This document shows positions 24,912 through 37,876 of a DNA stretch of 64,000 bases, in pieces. This DNA is from Amanita rubescens (taxonomy: Eukaryota > Basidiomycota > Agaricomycetes > Agaricales > Amanitaceae). The notes beneath the pieces were generated by a model that worked only from the letters and a program-made list of their open reading frames with translations, was not told the origin of the DNA and searched no databases. The DNA lies in contig WION01000036.1 in assembly GCA_015039365.1 (NCBI GenBank), forward strand, positions 186,001 through 250,000. Reading direction: 5' to 3'. The first letter of the stretch is position 1; each line of letters opens with the position of its first letter. Position numbers and translations under genes: made by a program.

Positions 24912-26814
24912 ATGGCCACCGTGTACATCGATGAGCTATCTGGCACCGACACCGCAGGCCTGGGCACCCTAGAATCACCTTACCAGTCGTTGGGACATGC
25001 GATCTTTGCTAGCCCTGATGATGCCAAGTATCTCGTGCGCAAGGACGCGGGTGGCGAATATGCGGAACCGACCCAGTCATCCCTGAAAAAGGCAAAGAAA
25101 ACAGCAGATGGATTAGAAAAGAAGAAGAAGAAGGCGGAAGAGCTCAAGGAGAGAGAGTTGGCCAAGGACACCGAAGAGAAAGAGAAACGAGAGAAATTAT
25201 TGGAAGAAAGCAAGAAAATCGTGCTCGTGGAGGATGACACTTTACCGCAGGCTAAGAGGGTGTGCTCTTCGTATTCTCTCGTGCTTACCGTGACCGACAG
25301 TCGGTTAGGCCAAGATTTCTCAGCTAGCCGAGTACAGATCCCAGCGCGTCAGGGTGTTCGGCTGGGTCCATCGTCTGCGTGATCAGAAAGGGATTATATT
25401 CATCGTTCTTAGAGATGGTACTGGATTCCTCCAAGCCTTACTTTCCGGAAAGCCCGTTTGTTCTTTCCTTATCATCCCTATCGTCGCGCCTGATAACGAG
25501 ATAGGCACAAACCTACGAGGCGCTGACGCTCACTATTGAAACGTCCGTCGAGCTTGTAGGCTCTCTCCAACCCGTCCCCGAAGGCAAGACAGCACCTGGT
25601 GGGCACGAGCTTGTCGTCGACTACTGGCGCGTCTTGGGCGGTGCACCAGGCGCCGAAGAAGCATTTACTAACCGACTCAATGAGGTGTGTTGTGGCGAGT
25701 CGCTGCTGATCGCCTGCTCATTTGCGTGTAGAAATCCGACCCGTCCATTCTTGCGGATTTGCGACACCTCGTTCTCCGCGGCGAGACCGCTTCTTCTGTC
25801 CTGCGACTGCGGTCTCACCTCCTATCTGCTTTCCGCACCACCTATGCTTCCCACAACCTGCTCGAAGTCACTCCACCATGCCTCGTTCAAACTCAAGTCG
25901 AGGGCGGAGCGACATTATTCAAGCTAGACTACTACGGACAATCCGCCTTCCTTACACAAAGTTCCCAATTATACCTAGAGACCTGTCTCCCTGCGCTCGG
26001 CGACGTCTTCTGCGTTCAAGAAAGTTTTAGAGCGGAGAACAGCCATACCAGGCGTCACCTTTCGGAATATACCCATCTCGAGGCTGAGGTAGGATTCATT
26101 ACCTTCCCCGAATTGTTGGAACACATAGAGACCATTATCTGCGAGACCGTCGACATTCTCCTCGCCGATCCTGTCTCCTCCTCTCTCATTCGTACTTTGA
26201 ACCCCAACTTTGTCGCTCCAACGCGGCCTTTTATGCGCATTTCGTACGTCGAGGCGATTCAATGGCTTAACCAACATGGAATCGAGAGGCCCGAAGAGGA
26301 TGACGCAGGTAACGTTATCAAGGGCGAAAACGGCGAACCGGTCATGGTCGAGCACAAGGTCGGCGATGACATTGCAGAGGCTGCGGAAAGGCAAATGACG
26401 GACGTCATCGGAAAACCGGTGTTCTTGTACGGGTTCCCAAAGGAGTTGAAGTCGTTCTATATGAAGAGCATGCCTCGCGGCAAGTTTTCGCTTACCGACG
26501 GCGTTGTAGACGGTGATGATGGCGCGGACGGAAGAGTTTTCACCGAATCATGCGACTTACTTATGCCCAACGTCGGCGAGATTGTCGGTGGATCGATGAG
26601 GATTTCCGATATAAACGAGTTACTCGAGGGGTACAAGCGAGAAGGCATTGACCCTGCACCATATTACTGGTTTACGGATTTGCGCAAGTACGGAACTTGC
26701 GAGCATGGTGGGTATGGTTTAGGTGTAGAGAGATTTTTGGCATGGTTGGGCAATAGGTATACAGTTAGGGAGTGTTCGTTATATCCAAGGTGGCCAGGGA
26801 AGGCAACGCCATAG
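24912..26814 (+). CDS. DED81: Asparaginyl-tRNA synthetase, cytoplasmic
   Basis: Four exons (24912-25259, 25309-25455, 25505-25684, 25732-26814) give 585 residues. The N-terminal extension is lysine-rich coiled coil (residues about 55-110). Then come the OB-fold anticodon-binding domain (VRVFGWVHRLRDQKG) and the class II catalytic core. Motif 2 is FRAENSHTRRHLSEYTHLEA and motif 3 is YGLGVERFLAWLG. The enzyme charges tRNA-Asn with asparagine in the cytosol and is essential. The start ATG follows CATCGCC, a good fungal context. All introns are 47-49 nt. Confidence 0.96.
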
Positions 26815-27289
26815 GTGCTGGTGGAGTTCATTGGTTTGCCTTGTCTTTCTAATTAGAGTTCCATCATGATTCATGAAAACTGCAGACTCAAGCCCTGCTA
26901 AATTGCTAATTAGCTTGGGAGACTATTGGAGTGTCCCAAGCCAAACTAGCATGTAGTGTCTCCAGACTCCTATTCAAGTTGAATAAATTATAGATAACAA
27001 TAAATATTCAAAGAAAATCTCTTGCTAGCTATATGTATGACATTCAACATGTTTCATGTTTATATGTGTGATCACTTATATACTATCAGGAAAATTCTGG
27101 TTTGGCTTATGCACTTTGGGAGCTTAAAATGTCTTTCCTGCCTTAGTGATAAAAATGGCTAAGACCATCTAAGACACTAAGTGCATTAAGGTCATTGCCA
27201 TTTACCTAAGTCTAAGTCCTTTTTGTCAAGTCCAAGATAAGGCCATTGACACAGTACTTTGCAGTCCACCCCCCACTGTTCCTTGAGGA
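26815..27289. other. AT-rich intergenic stretch
   Basis: No coding frame is recognisable between the AsnRS stop and the palindrome. Short words such as CTAAGAC recur near 27160-27240, consistent with old repeat sequence. Confidence 0.5.
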
Positions 27290-27625
27290 ATTCATGGAAT
27301 CTACATCAGCAAATTGGGGAAAAATCTGACCTCATCTGATTGCATCTGACACTGCTGGAACACTGGCTGTCCGATTGTCTGATTGTCTAACCAGCACTGG
27401 AACACTAATTGTCTGACAGCCTGATTGTCTGACATTGTCTGACAACATCTGACACCTCATCTGGCACTTGTCAGACGTTGTCAGATGATGTCAGACAATC
27501 AGGCTGTCAGACAATTAGTGTTCCAGTGCTGGTTAGACAATCAGACAATCAGACAGCCAGTGTTCCAGCAGTGTCAGATGCAATCAGATTTTTCCCCAAT
27601 TTCCTGATGTATGGAATTGTGCAGA
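27290..27625. repeat. Long palindrome with CAGACAATCAGAC arms
   Basis: Left arm (about 27311-27443) and right arm (about 27470-27602) are nearly exact reverse complements, both beginning AAATTGGGGAAAAATCTGA when read inward. The pairing fades outward to about 27290 and 27625. The arms are built from CTGATTGTCTGA words. Related words occur near 32940-33080 and 56930-57180, so it belongs to a dispersed family. It probably is a MITE or the remnant of an inverted insertion; no clear target duplication was found. Confidence 0.8.
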
Positions 27626-27768
27626 ATAACATTCTACTTTTAACAAATAATGGTATACAACACCCCCTACTACATATATTGATTATGTAATTTTAGATGT
27701 TTTCATTAAAGGGAATATACTGGGACTAATAACAAATAGGTTTCAGTTATCATAACAATGATGCAACT

Positions 27769-29698
27769 TCAGCTTACCGTTGTCTTTGAACCCAAGCGAA
27801 GGTGGAAAGTGGCTCGATTTACCTTTAGTATTGGCATTTGCTGATGTTGAAACCTTAACAGGTGAACCAGACAGAAGTCCCGCAGGCACTTGTGAGCGCA
27901 CTGGAGAGCTAGATGCTGGTGAAGCACATAATTAGCTAAAGTCATCCAATTAGAGAACATTTACCACTTGAACTCGACGCAAAATTGTAGTTGGCACCTG
28001 CTCCATCCCTCCGGGTTGTTAGAATCAAAGAACCGGACTCTAATAGGCACACAAATTCGTCGGTTTCGAAAACTGTTCCGATGTAGGCGAGAAGCCGTTG
28101 AATCTCGCCTCCAAATGGCAGTAAAAGAACCTGGCGAATCTAGTGAGAGACGCCACGTGTCAACTGGGGTAGCATCCGAACGATATTTGTTTTACCTTGT
28201 GACCAGGGTTAATCGTACTGTCGGCTGGTACACTCAATTGCGATTCAACGATAAGTCCCGTCGTCAAGAAAACAGCATTCTTTCCAAATTTATTATTTTC
28301 GCCCGAGAAGCAGATCTTACCCCCTTCATTTACGACCAAGTTGGGAGAGGTGTGTGATGGATTAAGGAAGGGTAAGCTTCACAGCTGCCGCCAATTGTCT
28401 AATAAATAATCATCATTAGCTAGGTCGACATACATAGCAATGGGCCACCCTACTCTTTACATGCAGATCCCCCCACAATTTTGAGAACTGTTTGTTCATA
28501 TCCCAATGCAACATTCGAGCTGGGTTCAGGTCGTGGTTGACCATACCTGACAAACTGAATTACATCCGTATTCCTAGTATTATTGATATGTAGTGAGCAT
28601 GTATGGATATCATACACCGTTTATCTTGATATGTATTGATGCTTACCTGAGCTTCGGTAGCGTTTTATGGTCGTCACGTAATAGTGGGTCAATCAACTCT
28701 TCATCTAAGATAAAGGGGTTCATTTGTATATCCTTGTTTCGTTTAATGCCAGAGTCGACAATTTCTGGAAGTGAACCCAAATATAAAGGGGTGTTATGTT
28801 TTGAACCCACCTTCGTCGGTGTCTTTGTTGGCGTTCTGGATTTGAGTGAATGAGTACTGTGCATCCCTTCAGAATGATTGACACCATCCGACAAGCCATC
28901 AATGTCAGAATCAAAGAATCTGCGCATGGTGTTATGGTCAGAGTCAGATAAAGTGATGCAGGTTTGCAAGCGCAAAAATTTACGTTTCAAAGTCATTAGT
29001 GACGTTAGAAGTCGAGGACTTATCGCACAGGTTGTCTTTTGAACAGCGAGCAGTCTGAGTATGAGCAGTAAGCGCTGAATCTCTAAAATGCCCACAACTT
29101 TAGTACATGTATGATAGATGAAGTAAATTCCACATATGCATGAAGTGACCACATATTCGGCTTCTTTACCTTGAGAAGAAAGGGATCGTCAGACATTTTG
29201 AGTACTGTGTCAGTCTCGCCAATGTTTCCTGGAACGGCCTGTTCAGGATTATCAACAATGGGAGGGATGCTTTCATCGTCACTAGAAATTCGGACAGTCT
29301 TCTTTTTCTTAGACTTCACGGTCTCCAAAAGCCTTAGGACAGATGTTATTAGTGATTGATGGATGATGTACAAAAATGAACATACGGTTGTTCATTGTCA
29401 GATTCGACAATCTCATTCTGGTGTGCTTTATCGAGTAGGTTTTCTTGACCATCACTCAAACTGAGGACGAAAATGTGATCGACAGATATTCCGTGAAAGT
29501 TAATTGTTGAAATCACAACGCAAGATGAAAAGGGACATACGAGGTCATGTCATCAATGACATCGCTTGATTTCTTTGCTTTGACTCCTTGTTTTCTCTTA
29601 GCAGGAGCGATTCAATAGAGAGTTACACAAAAGTTGGGTGGAGGAGCAGAAGGCCGTTAGACGTGTGTAAGGAAACGTGCCGCAATAACCGACGCCAT
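27769..29698 (-). CDS. Hypothetical multi-exon protein
   Basis: A chain of exons can be followed on the minus strand from an ATG at 29698 towards about 27770. Well-supported pieces encode an acidic, Ser/Thr-rich stretch with SKKKKTVRISSDDESIPP (about 29330-29280), a segment with FFDSDIDGLSDGVNHSEG (about 28918-28870), YGQPRPEPSSNVALGYEQ after a splice near 28540, and LLPFGGEIQRLLAYIGTVF (about 28115-28060). Several introns have good GTAAG/GTATG donors and CAG/TAG ends. I do not recognise the family. Not every junction stays in frame (for example near 28400-28450), so it may be partly decayed. It is divergent from the broken gene at 30428. Confidence 0.45.
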
Positions 29699-30427
29699 GT
29701 TAAGAGAATGAGATGGTGGCGATGCCGTCAGGCGATGAAAGGCATTGGAGCGATCAGGTGAAACATTTTTGAGTGGAATTAAATTGACCGCACATGGAAG
29801 TGCAATGTTTGTAAGATTGATTCGTCAGCCCGTGCGCATTTTCGGTTGGATTAATGTTCAGGAACGATTGCTTCGCAATAAGCATGTATTGAGTACTAAT
29901 CTAGAGCATGAATTTGAAAATATCGGAAAATGGACAAGCAGACGGTGTTCTGTATGAGTGCCGCTAACGCCCCCACTTCCTAGCGCCGATCCTGTGGAGT
30001 AGCTTGCAAATGAGACAAACTAAATTTCATAGCACAAAAACTGACCGGATAGACTTGATTAGCCCATTGGCTCAAGCCAGGTCAATCTAGGAGCGATTGT
30101 GTTGCAGGAGAAAGAGAAGCCAACATGGTTTGGAGCATACAACAAACAGAGCTCCGCTCATTGCTGTGCCCGTCGCAAGATTCATTATCCCACAGACGTA
30201 CTCAATAATCGCGGATAACTAGCGGCGTTGACAGTCTTTTATGTCCGTGTCATCATAGGACACCTGCAAGCACTGATCCGAGGTTTGCAGCACGTGGATA
30301 GGTGAAGGCTCATCCTTGTATCGGTCAATTCCGAGTGATGGCCGGGGTTCGCTCCTATATAATTATATTACAGTCTGAAGAGTTGTCGCATACAAGTTTT
30401 TCGTGATAACAGCCAGGGACAACGAAG
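29699..30427. other. Divergent intergenic region
   Basis: Lies between the start of the minus-strand hypothetical gene and the start of the + strand decayed gene. A 70-codon frame at 29745-29957 has no supporting features. Confidence 0.45.
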
Positions 30428-31376
30428 ATGTACGGCAAATATGACTTGGAAGGAGCTGGTATGTTCAACATATAAACATTAAGTTACTTAACTAAAGCAT
30501 TATCGATGTACTAACAGCCAACCGACTCGAGAACATTGCAGGAGAAAGACATGTCATCGCCAATTCTGGGATACAGCTATCATGCTGCACCAAGGCATGG
30601 TTACTTTCATTAAAACATTAAAGAACAGTGCTGATGGTGTATTTACCAGGCATCGGACTGGCCAAATGGCTACAGGATTGTCGAGATGACGAAAACAACG
30701 AAGCAACTTGTGTTTGCAGATGTAGCCACTAAAGATCAAATGCCTGTCACAAACGATGTAAACGAAGTCGTTGCGCACATTCAGGGCATCATTTGGCGAC
30801 ACGATCTTCCTCCTTTTAGAAACCAGACGATGTAAGTGCAAAGTTTTGGCACGAATATGTTAATAACAAGGGTCATGTCAGAAGTATTGGCCGAGCGAAG
30901 TACCTGCGTCAAAGTGTATCGCTAACAGGGTTGGGTACACCAACATTTGATAATGCCTTGAAAGGGATATTGGACATATTCTTTTTTTGGATGTCATGTT
31001 CCTCGCGACAAACTCAAGCTGTGCTTATGCATCAATACCTACGGCGAGTTCACCAGTTTCGATTCCTCGAACCAATACTTCTCATCCATTAAAGACTGCA
31101 GTCCGATGGAGAAACATATACCGTTTGGAAGAGACATCAATCCATACGGTATTCTATCAGGCATTGAAAACACAGGTTACATTCATGTCACCGACAACTT
31201 AGTTAACTATTATGAGCAATCTACATTGGAGATGGGCGAGATGAAGTGAGTACTCAAGTATAAGAAAAAGCAAAGTACAAATGATCTTGTAGATATATGG
31301 AAATATCTCCTGTTCGCTTCCAAAATGGTGATATTGTTGAAGCTCAAGTCATGTTCACATTGGTTTCATTGCCCGG
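30428..31376 (+). pseudogene. Hypothetical protein, frame-broken and 3'-truncated
   Basis: Starts ATG 30428 (MYGKYDLEGAG) with a donor at 30459. Later segments read as good protein: GYRIVEMTKTTKQLVFADVA followed by IIWRHDLPPFRNQTM, an intron, then GRAKYLRQSVSLTGLGTPTF. After a T-run (about 30980-30988) the frame shifts to PFGRDINPYGILSGIENTGY, and after another intron (ending near 31292) comes VRFQNGDIVEAQ. The coding stops at about 31376, where unrelated sequence begins. The pieces look like an uncharacterised agaricomycete family; function unknown. Confidence 0.5.
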
Positions 31377-31505
31377 TGTAACGAGCCGGTTCTGGCTACG
31401 TTGGAACCGAACACCGAAGTGCACTGCATTCCGAGTCTCGGCATCACATCACGCATCACGGAAGCTTCCGAAGTCAAACCTTCGAGCCGACGACCTTCAG
31501 CAACA
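31377..31505. repeat. Fragment related to LTR elements A and B
   Basis: Short perfect hairpins (CGGTTC...GAACCG, CGGAAGCTTCCG) and wording similar to 42361-42400 of element A suggest a fragment of the same family. It truncates the decayed gene on its left and abuts the 2.3-kb element on its right. Confidence 0.45.
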
Positions 31506-33787
31506 CTTTACCCTCCCCCACATGTCCTTGTGGACTCCCGGACTCCTCAGGACTCCTCAGGACTCCCTGTAGACTCCTGATAAATTGACATAAAATGCCA
31601 GGAGTGGACAAGGACTCCTTGTGGACTCCTTGTTCACTCCCTGTTCACTCCTCATTGACTGCAAAAAAGCGAAAAATGCCAGGAGTCATCCCACAAGGAG
31701 TGGACCAGGAGTCCCTGTGGAGTCCTGCTCACTCCTGGTTCAAAGCAAAAAAGTAGCAAGTAAAAATTGCAAGGACTGGACAGGAGTCCCTGTGGAGTCC
31801 TGCTCACTCCCTGCTCATTTGTCATTACTGTAACGGCAACATAAATCTGTTGCACTACAATGCTGTGACATAACAGTGAATCTAAATAACTACAAACCAT
31901 TTAAAAACATCATCTGTGCCAATCAATACCAACACCATCACCACCACTATCATCATCACCATCCACCTGTGGCCCACTTTTTTCCTGCTCTGATTGTTTG
32001 TTGATGTAGTATGCAGGAACCAGTTAAAATTGCTGCTAATCATCCTTTTCAGTATTTGCTCATAACCACCTAGTAAGGCATTCAATGTTCACATGCCTGT
32101 GTATTGAAGGCACACATGTAACTGAGTCACATCTTCATGGAAACTTAATCCATCAGGATTCCTACTCATTCCCAGCCATTCCTATTGCATCCTATGTAAG
32201 TAGACTGACATCACCAGTACTTTACACTCATGTGCAATTTCATGCTGCTTTCCAAATTTCAGATGGGCATGCATGTTGTTTGGCAATGTTTATACTTGCA
32301 ATAAAAACCTGAAAATTCATATGATCCAGGTCATATAGGACTTATTGTAAAACCAAATAATCCCAAGTACTTGAAATATTTGCAAAAGACCTTTTCAGAT
32401 GTGAGTGTGAGGAAATTGTAAAGTCTGAAAATAATCTTGAAAATGTCCCATGTGATCAAGGACATGCAAGAATTATGATGCCAAACTAAATAAGCTAAAA
32501 TGTGAATGCAAAAAGTCTGTTTGTCTTTTGGTTTTGCCACTCCATGTGTGACCACCTGCAAAGTCAATTTGGGAGGGGTGTCTGGTGATGATCAAGTTTG
32601 GTCAGTTTTAGGAAGTTGGGGTTGCTGGTGGTTATGAGTGACTGGAAGTGCTGGAAGTCAGTTGCAGTGACTTGTGCAATGGTTCAGAGTAGCATCAGAA
32701 AACATGCCAAAAATCTGACATCTGATGGTGTCTGATTCCTGATTACCTGACTGGTGCTGGGACACTTGGAGGGTATGGGATGCAAAGCAGCAAATCCAAG
32801 GCCCATTCTTCCTGATCATCTTTGTTATGTGCATGGTGTTTGTACATGGAAATTGCTGCCATCTTAAAGTTGTGTTACAAAACATCACAGGGCTCAGCTC
32901 TTATTAGATGGAGCCTCATTTCATTCAGCCTTGGAACTGGTTGTTTGATTGTCTGACAATCAGATGTCATCAGTTAATATCAGACAACAGACAACCAGTG
33001 TTTCAGACACTGTCAGACCATCACCATCAGACAACCAGTGTTCCAGCACAAGTCAGGCAATCAGAAAATCAGATCAGGTTCAAAAGACTGGTGTTCAAAA
33101 CAGTACTTTGCAAGTATCTTGAGTTTGGCAGCATTTGTCACTGCAATTCTTGCACAGATGTGATCACATGATTTTTTTTGATTTTTTTGATTTTTTTCAA
33201 AGCTATGTTTGAAAATGTATTTTGTGAATATCTCATGTTTGACTTTATTTGGCATTATGATTGTTGCATATTCTGAATCACAAAAGCTAGGTGCATCTTT
33301 TTTGTCACAGTCACATATTACATAATGTCACACTTCTATAAAAGGAAATTTTCAATTTTGTTATATTTTTATCTTATCTTATCTAGGCCATCATATTACT
33401 TAAGCTGCCTATCATCTATCTATCTATCTAATCTTATCTCCACTGCCCCCCCTTTTCCCGAGGGGGTGCTGGGGGATATGTGCCAGATGCCCCCTCCTTA
33501 TATACCTGTGGGCCTGCACACAGACCAACTGGTCATGTCACATGACCACATAAACAGGAATGAAACAAGAGTCCTTACACTCCTTGTGGACTCCTCATAC
33601 AGGGAGTCCAGAGGAGTCCTGGGAGTCTACAGGGAGTCTACCGGGAGTCCCAGCTCACTCCTGGTACATTTTGGCTGGGATGAGGGGTCTTCCAGGGAGG
33701 TGGGAGTCCCTCTGGAGTCCTGGGAATTCCCAGGAGTGAGCCAGGAGTCCTCAGGAGTCCACAAGGAATGCGTGGGGGAGGGTAAAG
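31506..33787. mobile_element. Non-autonomous element with C-rich TIR and GGAGTC arrays
   Basis: The ends are inverted copies of CTTTACCCTCCCCCAC followed by arrays of GGAGTCC-type words (31530-31820 and 33560-33770). The interior is AT-rich and has no transposase. It includes a CAGACAATCAGAC zone (32940-33080) and a TATC microsatellite (about 33413-33435). Its interior resembles, in inverted orientation, the element at 55629-58098 (compare about 32300-32560 with 57600-57800). The target duplication is not clear. Confidence 0.6.
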
Positions 33788-34284
33788 ACCTCCAACTCTG
33801 CCACCTGCAGAATGTATGAATATGTACCCTAGGTTGCTATGCGTTTCATACCCACTCTCCCTGCCAGGAGTTGCAGTCACCACCATCCCCATCCCCTACC
33901 TCCATTGCCTTGGCTAACACTGGGCAAGCACTTGGAGCCTGTGGGATGTGGGTGCAGTAGGGAACTGCAGCTGTGGAGACTGCAAAACTGTGGCTCATGT
34001 GCTATGTCTGGACCATGGACCAAAAAATCTGAAAAAATCAAAAAAGGGACCAGGCCTATAAAGGCCTGCCCTACATCCAATTATTAATCTATTCCAGTCA
34101 AAGTTCTTTTTTTATGCCATTCTTTGTAAAAAATCAAGTAAAAATACAAAAAATATTCTGTAAATGTTTGTAGGCAAAATTTCCATTCAGAAAAAAAAGT
34201 ATAGCATCATCCAGTTGATTCCCTTGTTTGTACATTCCTATATTTGCATATTAGCCTGTGGAATACAATAATAAAATAAGTTTC
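33788..34284. other. No gene recognised
   Basis: AT-rich sequence between the 2.3-kb element and the stop codon of the broken exonuclease-type gene; probably its 3' flank. Confidence 0.45.
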
Positions 34285-34703
34285 TTACCCAAACTGACAT
34301 TGTGATCTTCTTCCTGATCCTGGACAGTCACTGCCATCATGGCCAGCATCTTCACACACCCTGCACTTTCTCTTTGCCCTATGACTTGTTCCAGTTACAA
34401 ATGTAGTAGAGGTGATGCCAGATGCTACATGGGATCTTTTTGATTTCTTTCTGCTTCCAGATGGACGAAGCAAGTTCAATGCATCTGTTGCATTCCCATG
34501 ATGGCCAGACAAAGAGCCAGTATCACCCATTGAAAGCATTGAAAGCATTGAAGAACTGGATGCTACTGGTTCACTATCAATATCCATTATACTTTCATCA
34601 CTTGGGGTTGGTGTGCTCTGATGACTGCAACCAATATCCAGAACCATCATATCTTGAGACTCTGCTGCTGTTGCAGAGGTAGTTGTAGATACATTATGGA
34701 TTT
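34285..34703 (-). pseudogene. C-terminal piece of the interrupted transposon exonuclease gene
   Basis: The minus-strand frame from 34703 to the stop at 34285 continues the frame broken at 51037 on the other side of the Copia element. It encodes an acidic Ser-rich stretch and ends with a CCHC-like zinc knuckle (CRVCEDAGHDGSDC). When the Copia element and one GATTT copy are removed, the codons ...PAIEI and HNVSTTT... join exactly. This is the last of three pieces of one gene; the others are at 51037-51365 and 60928-64000. Confidence 0.85.
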
Positions 34704-35110
34704 TGACGAAGAAGACAGGTCTACGCGAGAGCATGTCCACAGCATGAGCAGGTGCAATAGCTTACCTATTGCGATATGATCTTAGCACTACCCTTCGGCG
34801 TAGTAGTGATAGTAAGAGGAAGAGAATGGATTGTCCTATTCTACGATACAGGACAGGTTTATATACTAAGAGAGAACAAATATGTATCTACATATGTGTA
34901 AGTGTATAGTATAGATGGGAAGATATGGCGTGCTAAGCACACCATAAGATGTGATCATGAGTCTATCATGATGTCACCATGATATCATAATGAAGTCATT
35001 ATGATGTCATCTCTATGTCATACATAAAGGATGACGTGAGCGATATGAGTAACATTGATTGTAGTCAATCAGTAGTTAATCATTCTATAAATATAATTCT
35101 ATATTTAACA
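34704..35110 (-). repeat. 3' LTR of the Copia element
   Basis: 407 bp, apparently identical to 50630-51036. Begins TGACGAAG and ends TTTAACA on the + strand. Flanked outside by GATTT. Confidence 0.95.
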
Positions 35111-35132
35111 CACCCCTTCGCTTAGATATCCT

Positions 35133-37455
35133 TTATTTAAAGTCTATGATGTTCTCATCATAGAAGGGATCTATATCCGATTCTTGTTGATCAATAAGAC
35201 CATCAAGAAGTTCCATCAACTTCTTGTGTGATAGACGATCAATACCATCTAATTCAAGATTTTGCCAATCAAGAATTAATTTCGTCAAATCACGAATTTC
35301 CTCAGTCTCTAATTTATCTGGTCTTTTGATTAATGCATTTGTAGAAGTCGGATATTCTTCTAAGGAAAGTCCCAATCGTTCTCTAAAGAATTTGACCTTT
35401 TCAAAGGATAAATTCTTAGTCATGAGATCCGCATTCTGCTCGTTGGTTGGTATGTATTCGAGGACTACTTTTTTAGTCTCGATCAACTTGCGAACGAAAT
35501 GATAACGAATATCAATATGTTTAGAACGATGTTCTTGTGCAGGATTTTGTGCCCAAAATATAGCGCCTTGGTTATCTACGCTAAGTAAGATGCTTTTAAT
35601 GGGTGCACCTATTTCGTAAAATAGATTTTCAACCCATGCAATCTGTCTTGCAGCATCTGATAAAGATATGTATTCTGCTTCAGTCGAAGACAGAGCTACA
35701 GTCTTTTGTTTTCTACTTGTCCAAGCTACCGCACCACCAGCTAACATTAAAACATAACCGTTTATAGATCGTCGTGTATTACGATCAGCGGCCCAGTCAG
35801 CATCAGCGTAGGCTCTAAATTTATTATTGCCTTTGGCGCTATAAACGATTTTTACGTTTAAGGTATGAGCAATGTATTTGACTATATACAAAGCCTTTTG
35901 AATGTGTTCTTGGGACGGATTTGATGAAAATTGGGACATCAAAATTACTGCATAGATTATATCAGGCCTAGTTCCTAAGGCGAGATATAGAAGGGATCCT
36001 ATTATCTGTTGATAATAAGAACGTTCCTGTGGTGTGCATTCTCCTTCATTCTTTATAGGAGCATACCCAGCAGGTAACGGTGTGCGTACAGACTTGCAAT
36101 CTTCAAGTCCAAATCGCTTAACAACCTTCAAGGCATAAGGACCTTGATCTATGACTAAGAATCCTAAATCACGGTTGTAATTGACTTGGATTCGTAAATA
36201 CTCTTTGATCTTTCCAAGATCACGACATTCCCACATCTCCATAAATTTCTTTTTAATGGATACGATGGTGGAATCGTCATTTCCCATAAAGAGTATATCA
36301 TCGACATACAATATGCATATCGTGATAGTATTCTTGCCTTTACGAACGTAAACGCCAGAATCAGACAAGCATCGCTCGAAATGCAACGATTTCAACGATT
36401 TATCAGCTTGTTTATTCCAGGCATATGATGCCTGTTTCAATCCATATATGGCTTTCCTCAGCCTATATACTTTAGATTCTTGTCCTTTTACAACGAAACC
36501 TTCTGGCTGGGCCATGTAAATATCTTCATCAAGATCGCCATATAAGAAGGCAGTTTTTACATCTAGGGCTTGTATATCCCAGTTTTCAAGCACTGATGTG
36601 GCCAGAAGTATTCGGATTGTTTCATATCTCGCTACAGGCGAGAATGTTTCGTCGTAATCTAATCCGGGACGTTGACTAAAACCTTTAGCTACGACACGAG
36701 CTTTTTTGCGTCCATCGGTTTTTAAGTCGAAAACCCAACGACATCTGATTAGGTTTCGTCCTTTTGGAAGATCAACTAACTCCCAAATATCTCTAGATTG
36801 AAGAGATTTAAATTCGTCATCCATTGCAATCTTCCATTGTTTATACAATTGAGGATTACTGGAGTGCATTTTAGATATATCTCTATAGTCATATGGAATA
36901 TTATCCACAAGGGGGACAGCCGCTTTTAGAAGAAAATGAAGGAATTCATTTCCAGATTCATTAATCATTTGGTTTAAATGATCATGTTCTGCAGATTTTA
37001 ATTCAGACTTTAAAGCGAAGATTTCTTTGAGTAGAGAGGCAGATTCATTCATTCTATCAGGGTTCCTGTCTGCTGACGGTGGATCCTGAGTCGAAGAACT
37101 CGGAGTTTTATCTTTTAACTGTTCTCGTAAAGCATCTCGCTTTTGTTGAATTTCCGCTTCTATCTGTGCAGGAGTTTTATCTCCATACGCGTTGTCTCTT
37201 TGTACCCTTGGGACTGGAAAACGACCAGAACGGCGAGGACCTATTTGTACAGAGGGTGGACCAGGATCAGATATGATCGGTGGAGGAGGTCTAGGTCTCT
37301 GAGCAAATTCTCTAAAACGATCTCTTTGACGTTGTTCAAATTGATCAAATTCTCGATCCGTCATAAATGGGTTTTCTATTTCATCTCGATCTCTTTGATT
37401 CAAAGAGAAGGGATTATCTTCATCCATAGGACTACGCGGCGAAGGTGGCCTAGAT
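35133..37455 (-). CDS. Copia Pol, C-terminal part: reverse transcriptase and RNase H
   Basis: The frame reads from the insertion point of element A to the stop at 35133. It contains the Copia RT landmarks: WVFDLKTDGRKKARVVAKGF, TFSPVARYETIR, DVKTAFLYGDLDEDIYM and the catalytic YVDDILFMG. The RNase H part has AYADADWA, STEAEYISL and KHIDIRYHFVR. It is the downstream part of the single pol ORF starting at 49179: the codons on both sides of element A join in frame (PYVS to RPPSP). Translation of an intact Pol is impossible while element A is present. Confidence 0.95.
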
Positions 37456-37751
37456 TGTAAGGTAGCTACAAGAGCTGCCTGAAGCCCTATGGATATTCAT
37501 GATGTTGGAGATCCAGAGGATCTCCAAGCCTGAAGACTGGGGAGTTGTGGACAACTCCCATAGATATACTGTATATAGTTGAAGTCACGCGTGACTGTAT
37601 ATTCACGCATTGACACATTACATAATCATCCTATACTTTACCCACCTGCGCTACATAGCACGTCTCAAGAATATATCTTGGTCCAGTGCACACTGTTGGC
37701 GCAACGGGTGTTTGTATAAGGAATAACCACTATCATCTTAACCACTTTACA
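37456..37751 (+). repeat. 5' LTR of element A
   Basis: 296 bp, apparently identical to 45363-45658. It contains perfect hairpins such as GGGAGTTGT/ACAACTCCC. CTTTTTTGCAC follows directly inside; it does not look like a usual tRNA primer-binding site. Confidence 0.95.
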
Positions 37752-37876
37752 CTTTTTTGCACTACCCTGTGCAGACGTGCCTCATAGCTTTCAAACTTGA
37801 AAGCTGAACATCAAATATATTCAAGATCAACACCCACTCGTTCTACACCCACATAGAGCGAACCCGAATCACCCTA

